A DNA stretch of 64,000 nucleotides from Planococcus sp. ISL-110 (GTDB taxonomy: Bacteria > Bacillota > Bacilli > Bacillales_A > Planococcaceae): NCBI RefSeq assembly GCF_018613575.1, contig NZ_JAGGPX010000014.1, positions 21,807 through 85,806 on the forward strand. The letters run 5' to 3'. How positions within the stretch are numbered: position 1 is the first letter of the stretch; the number at the start of each line of letters is the position of its first letter. The notes below the pieces were generated by a model that was given only the letters and a program-made list of their open reading frames with translations, searched no databases and had not been told where the DNA came from. A program made the translations under genes and the position numbers. This document shows, in pieces, positions 38,763-52,305 of the stretch.

Positions 38763-39881
38763 TTGACGAAAAAATGGAAAGTAATGACGATATTTGGTAC
38801 GCGGCCTGAAGCCATTAAAATGGCGCCGCTTGTCCTGGAACTTCAAAAACACCCCGACACCATTGAACCGTTGGTAACAGTGACGGCTCAGCACCGGGAG
38901 ATGCTTGACCAGGTACTGGAGACATTTGCGATTACACCCGATTTCGACCTGAACATCATGAAGGATCGCCAGACATTGACCGACGTAACAATGCGTGCAA
39001 TGCAGGGGCTTGATCTGATCATGAAAGAAGCAAAGCCGGATATTGTGCTGGTGCATGGCGATACCACGACAACATTCGCTGCCAGCCTTGCCGCCTTTTA
39101 CAATCAGGTTGCAGTCGGACATGTGGAAGCCGGTTTGCGTACGCATAATAAATACTCGCCATATCCTGAAGAAATGAACCGTCAGTTGACGGGCGTCATG
39201 GCGGATATTCATTTTTCACCAACTGAAAAATCAGCTCAGAACCTGCTGGACGAAAACAAGAAGGCAGAAACAATTTACATCACAGGGAATACAGCCATCG
39301 ATGCGCTTCAAACAACGGTGCGTGAAACCTATACGCACCCGATTCTGGAGAAAATCGGCACGGACCGAATGATCTTGTTGACGGCACATCGCCGTGAAAA
39401 CCTGGGACAGCCGATGCGCAACATGTTCCGTGCAATTAAACGCCTGATTAAAGAGCATGATGATATTCAAGTGGTTTATCCGGTACATATGAATCCGGCC
39501 GTGCGTGAAGTAGCGGATGAAGTGTTGGGCCGCGATGCGCGCATCCATTTGATTGAACCGCTGGAAGTACTGGATTTCCACAACTTTGCGGCTCGCTCGT
39601 TCTTTATCCTGACCGATTCAGGCGGAATCCAAGAGGAGGCGCCATCACTTGGCAAGCCGGTGCTGGTTTTGCGTGATACAACGGAACGCCCAGAAGGCAT
39701 CTCTGCGGGAACCTTGAAGCTTGCAGGAACAGATGAAGAGACGATTTACGGAATGGCCAAGGAATTGCTGACGGATGAAGAAGCCTATAAGGCCATGTCC
39801 CAGGCATCCAATCCTTACGGGGATGGCAAAGCGTCTGTCCGGATCGTTGAAGCGCTTCATGCTTATTTTTCAAAGCTGTAA
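38763..39881 (+). CDS. mnaA: UDP-N-acetylglucosamine 2-epimerase (non-hydrolysing)
   Basis: Converts UDP-GlcNAc to UDP-ManNAc for wall teichoic acid or other surface glycans. The 372-residue protein has VMTIFGTRPEAIKMAPL, VHGDTTTTFAA, GHVEAGLRT, LTAHRRENLGQP and LTDSGGIQEEAPSLGKPVL. The likely start is TTG at 38763, which matches the usual short N-terminus before KVMTIFGT; the ribosome-binding region (GAGAGCGGGG) is a little far. Position after upp is the same as in B. subtilis. Confidence 0.93.
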   Translation: MTKKWKVMTIFGTRPEAIKMAPLVLELQKHPDTIEPLVTVTAQHREMLDQVLETFAITPDFDLNIMKDRQTLTDVTMRAMQGLDLIMKEAKPDIVLVHGDTTTTFAASLAAFYNQVAVGHVEAGLRTHNKYSPYPEEMNRQLTGVMADIHFSPTEKSAQNLLDENKKAETIYITGNTAIDALQTTVRETYTHPILEKIGTDRMILLTAHRRENLGQPMRNMFRAIKRLIKEHDDIQVVYPVHMNPAVREVADEVLGRDARIHLIEPLEVLDFHNFAARSFFILTDSGGIQEEAPSLGKPVLVLRDTTERPEGISAGTLKLAGTDEETIYGMAKELLTDEEAYKAMSQASNPYGDGKASVRIVEALHAYFSKL

Positions 39882-39884
39882 AAG

Positions 39885-40025
39885 AATAAACGGCCGATTC
39901 CGCATTTCTTTGTCCAGCTTCATCGGCCAGCTCCTCGGGTCGTAAGCCGGCCTTCCTGTGTGGCAAAAAGCGCCACTTCGGAATTCCGTCTTACGCCTGT
40001 CGGAGCAGAACGGCCGATTCCACAT
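39885..40025 (-). repeat. Family A hairpin repeat, copy A4, minus orientation, with a flanking fragment
   Basis: The main copy (39909-40025) reads on the minus strand: outer GGCCG / CGGCC, second helix GCTCC / GGAGC, third helix CGTAAG / CTTACG, apical GTGGC / GCCAC. A fragment of another copy's first end (AACGGCCGATTCCGCATT, 39889-39906) lies next to it, so AACGGCCGATTCC occurs at both sides as a direct repeat. This is the only family A copy in the window opposite to its neighbouring genes. Confidence 0.82.
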
Positions 40026-40092
40026 TTCATGACAAAGTTTGTCAACAATATGTCGGAGGAAAATCGCTTGTGAAGTTTTTCACTTCTACTAA

Positions 40093-40121
40093 TTGACATG
40101 ATTTTACCCCTAATGTATGCT
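40093..40121 (+). promoter_or_regulatory. Promoter of the ATP synthase operon
   Basis: -35 TTGACA (40093-40098), 17-base spacer, -10 TATGCT (40116-40121), about 115 bases before the first gene. Confidence 0.78.
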
Positions 40122-40237
40122 TACAAAGGGTATGCATGAGAAGGTTTTCTTACATAGATTATGTGGTCTTAGAAGCCTGATGCGACGGCTCTTTTAGAGG
40201 GTTTAATGTCAAATCAACGAAGTTCGAGGGGGTTATC

Positions 40238-40459
40238 ATGCGCCCAACAAAAAGTCCCTTACAAGCGATGGCAATTTACAGCGCCATCCTCTCACAACTT
40301 GTCGGGTCCGTACTCATCGGTGCGTTCACAGGTATGTGGCTCGATGAAAAGATCGGAACCGCCCCGTTTTTCATGATCATCTGCCTATTCATAGGCATCA
40401 CTGCCGGTGTTTGGGCAATGCTTCAGACTGTCCGCAAATTCGAATCAGGAGACAAGTAA
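40238..40459 (+). CDS. AtpZ/AtpI-family small membrane protein
   Basis: A 73-residue protein with two membrane spans (IYSAILSQLVGSVLIGAFTGMWL and FFMIICLFIGITAGVWAML) typical of AtpZ (PF09527), found at the head of many Firmicutes atp operons and linked to ATP synthase assembly or ion transport. The ATG follows CGAGGGGGTTATC. It ends 2 bases before the atpI start. Confidence 0.85.
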   Translation: MRPTKSPLQAMAIYSAILSQLVGSVLIGAFTGMWLDEKIGTAPFFMIICLFIGITAGVWAMLQTVRKFESGDK

Positions 40460-40461
40460 AA

Positions 40462-40833
40462 ATGGATGGACTTAGGGAGATATATACCAGACTGAAAAAG
40501 ATGATTTTTTTCATCTTGGCGTTCTGCGTTATTGGTTGGGGGTTTACCCCTTATCAAGAAGTGTTCGCGGGTCTTATAATCGGAACTTTGTTCGGCATTT
40601 ACAACATGTGGATTCTGGTTCGTCGGATGGAGAAATTCGACCGTGCGGTGGCTGAAGGCTCGAAAGTTCGTTCGCTTGGAACGGCATTACGGTTTGCATC
40701 AGGTGTTGCAGCTGTGGCGATTGCCATTTTATTCGCAGAGCACATTCACTTGGTCAGCACAGTAATTGGGTTGATGGTCCCTTACGCTCTGTTATTGACA
40801 GAGCGGATTGTGTATCACGTGAAACACCATTAA
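40462..40833 (+). CDS. atpI: ATP synthase subunit I (AtpI)
   Basis: A 123-residue membrane protein with four hydrophobic spans, of the AtpI type that helps assemble the c-ring. The segment TPYQEVFAGLIIGTLFGIYN is characteristic of the Bacillus family. The ATG at 40462 follows AATCAGGAGACAAGTAAA and is preferred over an upstream start inside the preceding gene. Confidence 0.85.
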   Translation: MDGLREIYTRLKKMIFFILAFCVIGWGFTPYQEVFAGLIIGTLFGIYNMWILVRRMEKFDRAVAEGSKVRSLGTALRFASGVAAVAIAILFAEHIHLVSTVIGLMVPYALLLTERIVYHVKHH

Positions 40834-41571
<738 letters not shown>

Positions 41572-41615
41572 GTATAAACTGCTCATCGAGCAAACAAAAA
41601 AAACAACTATCCTGA

Positions 41616-41855
<240 letters not shown>

Positions 41856-42016
41856 TATTTTTATACAAAAAGTTAAATGGTGGGGATGCTTCGATATGGT
41901 TTTCGCCATTTAAACTTGTATGAACCAATTTTCTTTTGAAAATCCATCTTAAAACAGATAAAGATCTTACTATAGAATAAAATGTATTTTAGGCTCTTGA
42001 AGGGAGTGAAACAATC

Positions 42017-42538
42017 GTGTTTTTTGATCACCTCGTACTCGGTGCAGCCGGGGAGTTTTTGAATATTGGAGACATTCTCGTAACACTTGTTATTTTCATT
42101 TTACTAATGGTGCTTTTGAAGAAATTCGCATGGGGTCCTTTGATGGGCATAATGCAGCAGCGTGAAGATTTGATCAAGAGTGAAATCGAAACTGCTGAAA
42201 ACAGCCGTCTTGAATCACATAAGTTGCTTGAAGAGCAGCGCAGCCTTCTTAAAGATGCGCGTACGCAAGCACAGGAAATCGTCGAAAACGCTAAAAAGCA
42301 AGGCGAAGTTTCGCGTGAAGAAATCATTACAACAGCTCGCGCTGAGTCTGGCCGCATGAAAGAATCTGCGGTTCAGGAAATTGCCAACGAAAGAGATAAA
42401 GCTATTTCGGCTGTTCGTGAAGAAGTTGTGGCATTGTCATTGCTTGCTGCTACGAAAGTGCTTGAAAAAGAAATCTCTGAGGAAGACAACCGCCAGTTGA
42501 TTAACGAAACGATTGCGAAGGCAGGCGAAGTTCAGTGA
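42017..42538 (+). CDS. atpF: ATP synthase subunit b
   Basis: Peripheral stalk subunit of 173 residues: one N-terminal membrane helix (ILVTLVIFILLMVLLKKFAWGP) and a long charged coiled coil. It starts with GTG after GAAGGGAGTGAAACAATC; the stop overlaps the atpH start by four bases. Confidence 0.93.
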   Translation: MFFDHLVLGAAGEFLNIGDILVTLVIFILLMVLLKKFAWGPLMGIMQQREDLIKSEIETAENSRLESHKLLEEQRSLLKDARTQAQEIVENAKKQGEVSREEIITTARAESGRMKESAVQEIANERDKAISAVREEVVALSLLAATKVLEKEISEEDNRQLINETIAKAGEVQ

Positions 42539-43065
42539 GTCAAGTTGCAAAACGCTACGCTCTAGCATTGTTCCAAGTCGCTCAAAAGCATGAATCGTCA
42601 TTGGATGTCGAACAGGATCTGCGTGAAGTGAAAAAAGTCTTCAAAATGACTCCGGAACTTTATAATTTGATCGTTTCTCCAAAACTTTCAGCTGATAAAA
42701 GAAAAAACTTGATCAATGAAGTGTTCAATGGGGCAAATCCGTTGGTCATAAATACGCTTCAATTGATGGCAGAACGCAAACGTTTGGACGAAGTCGCCTC
42801 ATTGGCTGACGAATACGTCAATTTGTCCAATAACGCACAGGGAATTGAAGACGCAAAAGTTTATTCTACACGTCCTTTGACTGAAGAAGAACGCGCATCC
42901 ATCTCTTCTGTATTTGCAAAAAAAATCGGCAAACAATCTTTACGAATTGAAAACATCATCGATCCATCGTTAATCGGCGGATTGCGTCTTCAAATCGGAA
43001 ACCGCATTTACGACAGCAGCGTGAGCACGAAGTTGGCACGTCTGCAGCGTCAATTAATCGGTTAA
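42535..43065 (+). CDS. atpH: ATP synthase delta subunit
   Basis: Joins the peripheral stalk to the top of F1. The 176-residue protein has the OSCP-type N-terminus (SQVAKRYALALFQVAQK) and the C-terminal DPSLIGGLRLQIGNRIYDSSV signature. It starts with GTG overlapping the atpF stop (GTGA). Confidence 0.94.
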   Translation: MSQVAKRYALALFQVAQKHESSLDVEQDLREVKKVFKMTPELYNLIVSPKLSADKRKNLINEVFNGANPLVINTLQLMAERKRLDEVASLADEYVNLSNNAQGIEDAKVYSTRPLTEEERASISSVFAKKIGKQSLRIENIIDPSLIGGLRLQIGNRIYDSSVSTKLARLQRQLIG

Positions 43066-43072
43066 TTTATGA

Positions 43073-45631
<2,559 letters not shown>

Positions 45632-45732
45632 AGAATAGCGTAAGCACCCGTATAGATTTGACGGGCATAAGACGGATCAGCGAAGTGGCGCGGCTTATGA
45701 CCCGAAAATCTGGGTGCTGAAGTTTGGACAAC
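45632..45732 (+). repeat. Family A hairpin repeat, copy A5, inside the atp operon
   Basis: Fills the atpG-atpD gap, starting right after the atpG stop. Outer helix AGCACCC / GGGTGCT, second AGATTT / AAATCT, third CATAAG / CTTATG. It lacks the apical stem found in other copies and is about 20 bases shorter. Confidence 0.85.
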
Positions 45733-45766
45733 AAAACTGCAAGCTTTCTTCATAGGAAGCTTTTAA

Positions 45767-47635
<1,869 letters not shown>

Positions 47636-47639
47636 AGTA

Positions 47640-47759
47640 AGAAAAGCGAAAACGGCCGTTTAGCTCCGACAGGCTTAAGATGAACTTCCGAAGCGGCGCT
47701 TTTTGCCGCATAGGAAGGGCAGCTTAAGTCCGAGGAGTTGGCCGTTGGAGTCTAGACAA
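47640..47759 (+). repeat. Family A hairpin repeat, copy A6
   Basis: Starts four bases after the atpC stop. Outer helix AACGGCC (47651-47657) / GGCCGTT (47740-47746), second AGCTCC / GGAGTT (one G-U pair), third CTTAAG / CTTAAG, apical GCGGC / GCCGC. Confidence 0.85.
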
Positions 47760-47760
47760 A

Positions 47761-47881
47761 GAAAAGCGTAAGCGCCCGTGTAGATTCGACGGGCATAAGA
47801 CGCACTGGCGAAGCGGCGTTCTTCAGCCGTACAGCCAGAGTGGCTTATGACCCTAGAATCTGGGCGCTGAAGCTAGACAAT
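47761..47881 (+). repeat. Family A hairpin repeat, copy A7
   Basis: Outer helix AGCGCCC (47771-47777) / GGGCGCT (47862-47868), second AGATTC / GAATCT, third GGGCATAAG / CTTATGaCCC. Nearly identical to A8, with a repeat period of 124 bases. Confidence 0.88.
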
Positions 47882-47884
47882 AAA

Positions 47885-48005
47885 GAAAAGCGTAAGCGCC
47901 CGTGTAGATTCGACGGGCATAAGACGCACTGGCGAAGCGGCGTTCTTCAGCCGTACAGCCAGAGTGGCTTATGACCCTAGAATCTGGGCGCTGAAGCTGA
48001 ACAAT
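47885..48005 (+). repeat. Family A hairpin repeat, copy A8
   Basis: Matches A7 base for base except near the end (GAAGCTGAACAA instead of GAAGCTAGACAA), so it is a recent tandem duplicate. Confidence 0.88.
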
Positions 48006-48016
48006 AAAAAGAGAAC

Positions 48017-48055
48017 AAGCGGGCATAAGGGCAATTGACCTTTGTCCGCTTTTTC
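48017..48055 (+). terminator. Terminator of the atp operon
   Basis: AAGCGG / CCGCTT with CATAAGG / CCTTTG inside, followed by TTTTTC. It lies beyond repeats A6-A8, so these are probably part of the atp transcript. Confidence 0.75.
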
Positions 48056-48198
48056 TATTTTTCTGTATAAGCGGGATTAAAGAAATAGCTTTTTTCATTG
48101 TTTTGACAAATAGATCAGGATAACTCGATCCAGTCGGAACTGGTTTGCGCAATATTAAAAGACGCTTTAAAATCTTCTCTTGCGAAAGGATGAATAAG

Positions 48199-48432
48199 AT
48201 GGAAATTATGATTGGACAAACGGCGTTGATTTCAATCTTCAGCCATATTTTCTTCAGCGGTGTTGCTTTTTATGCGATGCGCGCAGTAATTTTTGAAAAA
48301 TGGATACACAAACACCATGTGCTGCAGGCACAAATTCTCTACATTTTTCTAAGTATTGCAATCGGGACTATGGTATCTACTTTTTTCCTAAATATTTCAT
48401 CTTGGTCAAGGCAATTGCCTTACCTGTTTTAA
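48199..48432 (+). CDS. ywzB: DUF1146 membrane protein (YwzB-like)
   Basis: A 77-residue protein with two membrane spans (ALISIFSHIFFSGVAFYAM and ILYIFLSIAIGTMVSTFFL), the DUF1146 family. It is found downstream of atpC in Bacillus too. The ATG at 48199 follows GCGAAAGGATGAATAAG with good spacing; the ATG at 48190 lies inside this ribosome-binding site. Function unknown. Confidence 0.85.
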   Translation: MEIMIGQTALISIFSHIFFSGVAFYAMRAVIFEKWIHKHHVLQAQILYIFLSIAIGTMVSTFFLNISSWSRQLPYLF

Positions 48433-48434
48433 GG

Positions 48435-48483
48435 TTGCCGTTTTGCCATGGCACTGAAGCTCATGGCTATGGCAAAACGGCAA
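48435..48483. repeat. Perfect 15-bp inverted repeat after ywzB
   Basis: TTGCCGTTTTGCCAT (48435-48449) and ATGGCAAAACGGCAA (48469-48483) around a 19-base loop that has a further GGC / GCT pairing. No T-tract follows, so it is not a standard terminator. The rest of the 48484-48784 gap is AT-rich with no clear gene. Confidence 0.8.
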
Positions 48484-48784
48484 AATATTTATTTCCTGGG
48501 AAATAAAATCTCATATAAGGTTTAAGCCTTGAAAAGAGGGGAAAAGGTCTACTAGGTTATTTTTAAAATGTGACTTTTTTCCTCAACCTACATAAACATG
48601 GCATACTTTCCGAATAATATTCTGTGTCATAAAAGTTTAAACGCAAAATGAGAGTATAGTTGCTTGTTTTTTACTAAACAACAGGTTAATATAAGTAAGA
48701 TTTTGTTTCTAAATAATGACATTGGACTTATAAACATATATGGGATACATATAGATGACTATTAAACACATGGAGGGCATATCA

Positions 48785-50083
48785 GTGGATCAAATTATTG
48801 TAAAAGGCGGCCAGAAATTAACAGGAAAGGTACGGGTAGAGGGTGCTAAAAATGCAGTTCTTCCGGTATTAGCTGGAGCGTTATTGGCGTCAAAAGGCAA
48901 AAGTATCATTAAAGAGGTACCAAATTTAGCGGATGTTTACACAATTCAAGAAGTCTTGAAAAGCCTGAATGTATCGGTTGAGTATTTTCCGGAAAAAAAT
49001 GAAATGCTGATCGATTCTTCAGCTACATTATCAAGCGAAGCCCAATTCGAATATGTGCGCAAAATGCGCGCTTCGATTTTGGTAATGGGACCGGTTTTAG
49101 CACGCAACGGCTTTGCTCGTGTAGCTTTGCCAGGAGGCTGTGCTATAGGGTCACGCCCAATTGACCAGCACCTGAAAGGGTTTGAAGCAATGGGCGCGAG
49201 CATCACTTTCGGAAACGGTTTTGTTGAAGCAAAAACAACCGGCCGTTTACGTGGGGCGAAAATCTATTTGGATTTCCCAAGTGTTGGCGCAACTGAAAAC
49301 ATCATGATGGCTGCCGCATTGGCAGAAGGTACGACACTTATCGAAAATGCTGCTAAAGAGCCTGAGATTGTAGATGTAGCAAACTATATCAATGAAATGG
49401 GCGGCCGCGTTATCGGCGCGGGTACAGATACAATGCGCATTGAAGGCGTTAAAGAATTGCATGGCGCTGAGCATTATATCATCCCGGATCGTGTTGAAGC
49501 GGGTACGTTCATGGTTGCTGCTGCAATCACAGAAGGCGACGTCATCATCGAAAACGCTGTACCTGAACATATGGCAGCATTGATTTCCAAAATGGGCGAA
49601 ATGGGTGTTGATATTCAGGAAACGGCAGAAGGACTGCGCGTTCGTGCAAGCCGTCCACTTCGTTCAATCGACATCAAAACAATGCCTCACCCAGGATTCC
49701 CGACTGATATGCAGTCGCAGATGATGTCTTTGATGCTTACTGCTACAGGCAATGGCATTCTGACAGAAACTGTCTTTGAAAACCGATTTATGCACGTGGA
49801 AGAATTCCGCCGCATGAATGCTTCGGTTAAAATTGAAGGCCGTTCGGTAATCATGGAAGGTCCTTCAGATCTTCAAGGCGCTGAAGTTGCAGCAACCGAT
49901 CTGCGAGCTGCTGCTGCGTTGATTCTGGCAGGACTTGCTGCAGATGGCATTACCCGTGTAAACGAACTTTATCATTTAGATCGCGGATACGTTAACTTTC
50001 ATTCAAAACTGGCAGCTTTAGGCGCTGATATCGAGCGCGTGAATGTTGAGCAGGTAGAAACAAAAGTAGAGCAATTGGTCTAA
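48785..50083 (+). CDS. murA: UDP-N-acetylglucosamine 1-carboxyvinyltransferase (main paralogue, MurAA)
   Basis: Main MurA of peptidoglycan synthesis, 432 residues, with [17 protein letters not shown], the fosfomycin-reactive cysteine in [30 protein letters not shown] and [15 protein letters not shown]. The GTG at 48785 lies 9 bases after GGAGG and gives the normal N-terminus ([12 protein letters not shown]); a longer frame from 48755 would contain this ribosome-binding site. In Bacillus spoIID, spoIIQ and spoIIID come next; here mbl follows. Confidence 0.95.
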   Translation: MDQIIVKGGQKLTGKVRVEGAKNAVLPVLAGALLASKGKSIIKEVPNLADVYTIQEVLKSLNVSVEYFPEKNEMLIDSSATLSSEAQFEYVRKMRASILVMGPVLARNGFARVALPGGCAIGSRPIDQHLKGFEAMGASITFGNGFVEAKTTGRLRGAKIYLDFPSVGATENIMMAAALAEGTTLIENAAKEPEIVDVANYINEMGGRVIGAGTDTMRIEGVKELHGAEHYIIPDRVEAGTFMVAAAITEGDVIIENAVPEHMAALISKMGEMGVDIQETAEGLRVRASRPLRSIDIKTMPHPGFPTDMQSQMMSLMLTATGNGILTETVFENRFMHVEEFRRMNASVKIEGRSVIMEGPSDLQGAEVAATDLRAAAALILAGLAADGITRVNELYHLDRGYVNFHSKLAALGADIERVNVEQVETKVEQLV

Positions 50084-50098
50084 TTTACTTCATTAAGG

Positions 50099-50137
50099 GC
50101 TTGCGGTGCTGTTATTCAGCTCCGCAAGCTTTTTTTA
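50099..50137 (+). terminator. Terminator after murA
   Basis: GCTTGCGG / CCGCAAGC stem followed by TTTTTTT. Confidence 0.9.
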
Positions 50138-50228
50138 TAGAAATAGCAGAATTCAGGAATTTTTGTCAATGCGTTCCGGACTATGATAAAATATTCAGTT
50201 AAGAGAGTCTTTTTGAAAATACATAGGA

Positions 50229-50340
50229 TGAAAGAGAAACTTCACTCAGGCGTGTATTGCGCACTGAATGTTGGTTGATTCGATCGGACTTTTCCGGTCT
50301 TTGGATCTTTCGATTGAACAAGCAGGAAAAATGGTTTAAA
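50229..50340 (+). other. Structured leader before mbl
   Basis: Contains AGAGAAACTTCACTC, CACTGAATG, a CGGACTTTTCCGGTC run and paired GATCGGACTT / GGTCTTTGGATC type elements. The order of these blocks repeats that of 44603-44773 in the atp operon, and AGAGAAACTTCACT is also found before tdk (about 28346). No gene. It could be a transcribed leader with a regulatory fold. Confidence 0.5.
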
Positions 50341-50355
50341 AGGAGTGCGGGCTTG

Positions 50356-51390
50356 ATGTTTTCTAAAGACATTGGAATTGATCTGGGGACAGCAAATGTG
50401 TTGATATACGTTAAAGGCAAAGGAATCATCTTGAACGAACCTTCGGTAGTGGCCATGGATCGGAAGACCAATGAAGTGCTGGCTGTCGGAAAAGAGGCGC
50501 GCAAAATGATTGGCAGAACGCCAAAGCATATTGTGGCTGTTCGGCCGTTGAAGGATGGTGTCATCCACGACTTTGACGTCACCGAAGCGATGCTCAAGCA
50601 TTTTATACACATTTTAAAATTAAAAGGATTTATGACCAAGCCGCGGATCCTGATCTGTTGCCCAACGAATGTCACAAGTATTGAACAAAATGCAATCCGT
50701 GAAGTGGCAGAAAAAGCGGGTGGCAAAAAAGTTTATGTAGAAGTCGAACCGAAAGTGGCTGCGATTGGAGCGGGCCTTGATATTTATCAGCCGAATGCCA
50801 GTATGGTCATTGATATCGGCGGCGGAACGACGGATGTTGCGGTTTTGTCCATGGGCGATATCGTCACAAGTGAAACGATTAAAACAGCCGGTGACCGGTT
50901 TGATCAGCAGATAATGAAATACGTCAAACAACAGCATAAACTGCTGATTGGCGAAAAAACGGCTGAAAAGATTAAGGTGGATATCGGTACAGCATTAAAG
51001 CATATTGAAGCAAAAGAGATGGAAATCCGCGGCCGTGATATTTTGACGGGTTATCCAAAAACGCTGACCATCACGTCGTTGGAAGTTGAAGAAGCCTTAA
51101 GAGAATCCGTTCAATTAATTGTCGATGCTGCCCGGACGGTATTGGAGAAAACGCCTCCGGAACTGGGATCCGATATTGTTGAAAGTGGAGCGATTCTGAC
51201 GGGTGGCGGTGCATTGCTGAATGGTCTTGATCAGTTATTGGCCGGCAAATTGGGAATTCCGGTTTCCGTTGCGGAAAATCCGATGGAATGTGTGGCGCTG
51301 GGCACCGGGTTGATGCTGGAAGCAAAAGAAAATGTCTTCCGTAAAAGCAAACAAAGCCAATTAGCAGATGGCAAAAATAGAGCGTTCTAG
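50356..51390 (+). CDS. mbl: Rod-shape-determining protein, MreB/Mbl family
   Basis: Bacterial actin homologue that guides lateral cell-wall synthesis. The 344-residue protein has FSKDIGIDLGTANVLIYVKGKG (phosphate 1), DIGGGTTDVAVLS (phosphate 2), VEVEPKVAAIGAGL, and GAILTGGGALLNGLD (adenosine). The ATG at 50356 follows AGGAGTGCGGGCTTG. Position after murA and before fabZ matches Mbl. It argues for a rod or short-rod shape or for wall synthesis that still uses an actin homologue. Confidence 0.92.
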   Translation: MFSKDIGIDLGTANVLIYVKGKGIILNEPSVVAMDRKTNEVLAVGKEARKMIGRTPKHIVAVRPLKDGVIHDFDVTEAMLKHFIHILKLKGFMTKPRILICCPTNVTSIEQNAIREVAEKAGGKKVYVEVEPKVAAIGAGLDIYQPNASMVIDIGGGTTDVAVLSMGDIVTSETIKTAGDRFDQQIMKYVKQQHKLLIGEKTAEKIKVDIGTALKHIEAKEMEIRGRDILTGYPKTLTITSLEVEEALRESVQLIVDAARTVLEKTPPELGSDIVESGAILTGGGALLNGLDQLLAGKLGIPVSVAENPMECVALGTGLMLEAKENVFRKSKQSQLADGKNRAF

Positions 51391-51467
51391 TATAATGACT
51401 GGAGTTTATAAAGATGAACTGCGCCCGAAATTTGGGAATTCAGTAGATGGAAAGGTTGACAGAGTGA

Positions 51468-51731
51468 ATGGCTGAACAGAAAAAAAACTTTTCTCTTCGG
51501 AAAAAAGCGAAAAAAGAAGTGTCGGATACAGAAAAGACTAAAAAGACATGGTGGGTTCAAATACGCCTGTTTCCCATCTGGCTGCGTATTATCTTGGTAA
51601 TCGCCCTGATCGCCTTAGCTGCTGTTCTAGGAGCGATGGTTGGCTTTGGTGTCATTGGTGACGGAAATCCTGCTGATGCGCTGAAATGGGAGACCTGGCA
51701 GCATATATTGGATATTATGAGTGGAAAATAA
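51468..51731 (+). CDS. EpuA-family small membrane protein (annotated as RNA polymerase subunit beta-like)
   Basis: An 87-residue protein with a basic N-terminus (residues 1-28), a WWVQIRLFPIWLRI segment, one membrane helix (IILVIALIALAAVLGAMVGFGVIG) and a short outside tail ending DALKWETWQHILDIMSGK. This is the EpuA layout (PF11772), often labelled DNA-directed RNA polymerase subunit beta in Firmicutes, although a polymerase role is unproven for short forms. It ends 15 bases before fabZ. Confidence 0.75.
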   Translation: MAEQKKNFSLRKKAKKEVSDTEKTKKTWWVQIRLFPIWLRIILVIALIALAAVLGAMVGFGVIGDGNPADALKWETWQHILDIMSGK

Positions 51732-51746
51732 AAGGAGATGGATCGA

Positions 51747-52184
51747 TTGTTGACAACAGAGCAAGTTCAAGCAATTTTACCGCATCGCTACCCATTTTTG
51801 ATGGTGGATCGGATTTTGGAGATTGAAGCCGGCAAAAGAGCTGTTGGTTTAAAAAACGTATCTGCCAATGAAGAATTTTTCAATGGACATTTCCCAGGAT
51901 ATCCAGTAATGCCAGGTGTCCTGATCGTTGAAGCATTGGCACAGGTTGGCGCAGCCGCTGTGTTGCAAATGGATGCCAACAAAGGCCGTCTGGCGTTTTT
52001 CACAGGCATTGATAACTGCCGATTTAAACGCCAGGTCGTACCAGGCGATCAATTGCGTCTGGAAGTTGAACTGACAAAACTGCGCGGTTCAATGGGCAAA
52101 GGCCATGCCATTGCGACAGTAGACGGAGAAATAGCCTGCGAATGCGATATTCTCTTCGCATTGGGTCCAGTCGCCGAAAAGTAA
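51747..52184 (+). CDS. fabZ: 3-hydroxyacyl-[acyl-carrier-protein] dehydratase FabZ
   Basis: Dehydrates 3-hydroxyacyl-ACP in fatty-acid synthesis. The 145-residue hot-dog protein has [12 protein letters not shown], the catalytic histidine in [15 protein letters not shown] and glutamate in LIVEALAQ, and [11 protein letters not shown]. The start is taken as TTG at 51747: an ATG at 51738 is only one base from the AAAGGAG ribosome-binding site, while TTG has correct spacing and yields MLTTEQ, like Bacillus. Confidence 0.94.
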   Translation: MLTTEQVQAILPHRYPFLMVDRILEIEAGKRAVGLKNVSANEEFFNGHFPGYPVMPGVLIVEALAQVGAAAVLQMDANKGRLAFFTGIDNCRFKRQVVPGDQLRLEVELTKLRGSMGKGHAIATVDGEIACECDILFALGPVAEK

Positions 52185-52239
52185 GCCTAAATAAACAACT
52201 TGCAGGAATCGGCGTAGGATCAATCATTCTCCCATAAGA

Positions 52240-52292
52240 AAAAAGAGCTGCGGTTCAAGTCATTGTTTCTGACTTGAACCGCAGCTCTTTTT
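52240..52292. terminator. Bidirectional terminator between fabZ and ywpF
   Basis: A 23-base perfect stem, AAAAAGAGCTGCGGTTCAAG.. with its complement, flanked by A and T runs; serves the two convergent genes. Confidence 0.93.
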
Positions 52293-52305
52293 ATTTATAG
52301 CGCTA

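Noticed and set aside
47853..48152. A 99-codon minus-strand frame after atpC
   Set aside because: It lies in family A copies A7/A8 and the operon terminator.
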